Assembly: GCA_003488655.1 (NCBI GenBank)
Contig: DNKW01000018.1
Location: forward strand, 1-7,562
Source: Candidatus Altimarinota bacterium
GTDB taxonomy: Bacteria; Patescibacteriota; Gracilibacteria; BD1-5; UBA2023
Direction of reading: 5' to 3'
Length of the DNA stretch: 7,562 nucleotides
Position 1 is the stretch's first letter; the number at the start of each line of letters is the position of its first letter. Below the pieces are notes generated by a model, which was given only the letters and a program-made list of their open reading frames with translations, searched no databases and was not told the origin of the DNA. Position numbers and translations under genes: made by a program. Positions 6,539 to 7,562 of the stretch are shown piece after piece.

Positions 6539-6769
6539 TTAAATAAGATTAGCAACTGTGGATTGTACTTCATCCTGCAGAGAAATCATCGGATCTTTCC
6601 ATCTATCCGTTCAAAAATCTTTAATATCCACAATAGTTCCATCCCCTGCAAGCCATACTCAATTTCATTTTGGGAGAGTTCCCCAAACATGGTACTTATA
6701 TACAAGAATATCAGTAAAAGTTTTATGTCATCTTCTCTCATTTTCGGGGATTCATCGGTATTGCACCAT
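6539..6769 (-). CDS. Hidden 76-aa protein with five in-frame UGA codons, unknown function
   Basis: Visible only with TGA as Gly: codons 6, 14, 35, 37 and 53 (6752, 6728, 6665, 6659 and 6611 as low coordinates) are TGA, giving 5 of its 8 glycines. The product is hydrophilic and balanced, starting MVQYRGIPENERRGHK, with a turn-rich middle (LPKGNGVWLAGDGTIVDI) that looks like beta-hairpins and a mixed end (DPMISLQDEVQSTVANLI, TAA). GAT, ATT and GTN codons are common, giving an RNY-like coding feel. The competing frame is Leu/Ile/Phe-rich, has no stop until 5938 inside recO, and looks like a shadow. The ORF fills the 252 nt between the upstream stop (6804) and recO with spacings of 34 and 14 nt, matching its neighbours. 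I recognise no family. Confidence 0.6.
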
Positions 6770-6803
6770 AGAAAATAAATTAAGAAATACAAGATGTTTT
6801 TTC

Positions 6804-7562
6804 TTATCTCACAATCACTTTTCCGTCAGATATTTCGAAATTCACCGTATAGACTCCCGTATCGGTTGCGGCTATAACGGTTCCGTCTTTCGGTACGGTA
6901 ATAGAACCGATTTTTCCTTCCACAAACTCAATTTGTCCGATATACTTAATAGCACTTACATCCCGGTAATTCTTATTATCCGGTTCAAAAACCCAGACCC
7001 TATTACCAAGAACGAGATACAGATAATTGAGATTTGGAGCGTTGAAAAAGCTTGGAATATTCCCATCGTCGAGCGCATAATTTTCCGGGAGATTATTGAT
7101 TCGGATGGAACGCTTAGTATAGTTCGGGAGTCCAAAAATCTTGTCGATGGTGAGGTCTTCCTTGAGGATATAGAACCCTCCGTCGATACCGAAAGTGAGA
7201 ATGGTATGATCTTTTGTGTCAGACGACTCAAAAACTTCCGTTTTGGAAGCAAAACCATTGAGTCCCGGTTTGTGTTTATAGAGTTGTTTTCCGTCCTCCG
7301 CGAGGATATAGAGGTTGGAGTTGAAGAACTTGATAACCCTTCCTTTTTCCCAAGTTTTCTGCCCTTCCACGTTTACATAACTAAACTCTCCTTTGTAGAA
7401 ACGGAGAAGTCGTTCTGTTTTGGTGAATATATAGATGTATCCGTCAGAACTCGCATCCGATGAAATAGCTTCTTCCCCGTCAGGATAGCTGTATTTCTTC
7501 ACTTCTCCACCCTTTACATAGGGGCCGATGAGACTTGATCTTCCGACAAAATAGAGTTTTTT
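6804..7562 (-). CDS. Beta-propeller-like repeat protein, N-terminus outside window
   Basis: The frame is open to the window edge; 252 codons of the C-terminal part are visible, ending in TAA with no TGA. The sequence is built of repeated short beta-strand units ending in turns: DGYIYIFTKTERLLRF, SNLYILAEDGKQLYKH, DGGFYILKEDLTID, YLYLVLGNRVWVFEP and GTVIAATDTGVYTV. The alternation of G/N-x-(I/L/F)-Y-(I/V) strands with D/G/N turns is typical of propeller blades (YVTN/NHL/PQQ-like), which usually act as binding or scaffold domains, often outside the cell. An internal GTG at 7502 is not the start, since the frame continues upstream as LIGPYVKGGE. A weak A/T-rich hairpin (6781-6806) overlaps the stop. 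The family call is from strand pattern only; an N-terminal domain may change it. Confidence 0.6.
   Translation of the reverse strand, partial: KKLYFVGRSSLIGPYVKGGEVKKYSYPDGEEAISSDASSDGYIYIFTKTERLLRFYKGEFSYVNVEGQKTWEKGRVIKFFNSNLYILAEDGKQLYKHKPGLNGFASKTEVFESSDTKDHTILTFGIDGGFYILKEDLTIDKIFGLPNYTKRSIRINNLPENYALDDGNIPSFFNAPNLNYLYLVLGNRVWVFEPDNKNYRDVSAIKYIGQIEFVEGKIGSITVPKDGTVIAATDTGVYTVNFEISDGKVIVR

Noticed and set aside
5938..6800. Long - strand frame overlapping recO, open for nearly 290 codons when TGA is sense.
   Set aside because: It contains several TGA codons, has a Leu/Ile/Phe/Arg/His/Cys-skewed composition and no recognisable family, and it overlaps the clear RecO N-terminus. With only TAA and TAG as stops, long chance frames are expected.
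6558..7463. 301-aa open frame on the + strand.
   Set aside because: Antisense to the propeller gene and the 76-aa ORF, with no family signature and Phe/Ser/Arg/Ile-skewed composition.
1..7562. Mobile elements, direct repeats or a CRISPR array.
   Set aside because: No transposase-like protein, terminal inverted repeats, target duplications or regularly spaced repeats were seen.

Overview
This window comes from a bacterium that reads UGA as an amino acid, almost certainly glycine (translation table 25). That points to the candidate-phylum-radiation lineages Gracilibacteria (BD1-5) or Absconditabacteria (SR1). Conserved genes (pyrH, thrS, a prepilin peptidase, a VanX-type dipeptidase, a Doc toxin, an SMR-like protein) are interrupted by in-frame TGA codons, and reading through them as Gly restores the expected family sequence and length. 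I count 15 such codons across 8 genes. Every complete gene ends in TAA except one that ends in TAG; none ends in TGA. A standard-code reading would truncate or split these genes and miss two small ones entirely.

Layout. A 3' fragment of pyrH (UMP kinase) runs on the + strand from base 1 and ends at 582. A bidirectional hairpin terminator (586-622) separates it from everything else, which lies on the - strand. In transcription order on the - strand the genes are: (i) the 3' part of a beta-propeller-like protein (7562-6804), a 76-aa ORF containing five UGA codons (6769-6539), a RecO-like repair protein (6524-5943), a 71-aa cysteine-cluster ORF (5868-5653), a prepilin peptidase (5631-4780), a small four-helix SMR/DMT-like membrane protein (4765-4445) and a lipoprotein (4418-3924). 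These are spaced 14-74 nt apart and look like one operon, closed by a strong hairpin at 3750-3780. (ii) A toxin-antitoxin pair follows: a 39-aa ORF (3708-3589), then a Doc-family toxin (3587-3201) 1 nt downstream. (iii) Next come threonyl-tRNA synthetase (3145-1367), which lacks a TGS domain, and a D-Ala-D-Ala dipeptidase (1346-621). No obvious terminator separates doc from thrS.

The parts form a mixed set: pyrimidine nucleotide and tRNA charging housekeeping, peptidoglycan turnover or scavenging, a type IV pilus/pseudopilus processing enzyme, recombination repair, and a compact TA module. None of the ten start codons with visible upstream sequence has a recognisable Shine-Dalgarno sequence. 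The leaders are A/T- and pyrimidine-rich and lack even a GG dinucleotide in the last 12-15 nt, so initiation here probably does not rely on a strong anti-SD pairing. The least described items are the hidden UGA-containing small ORFs and the very short candidate antitoxin.
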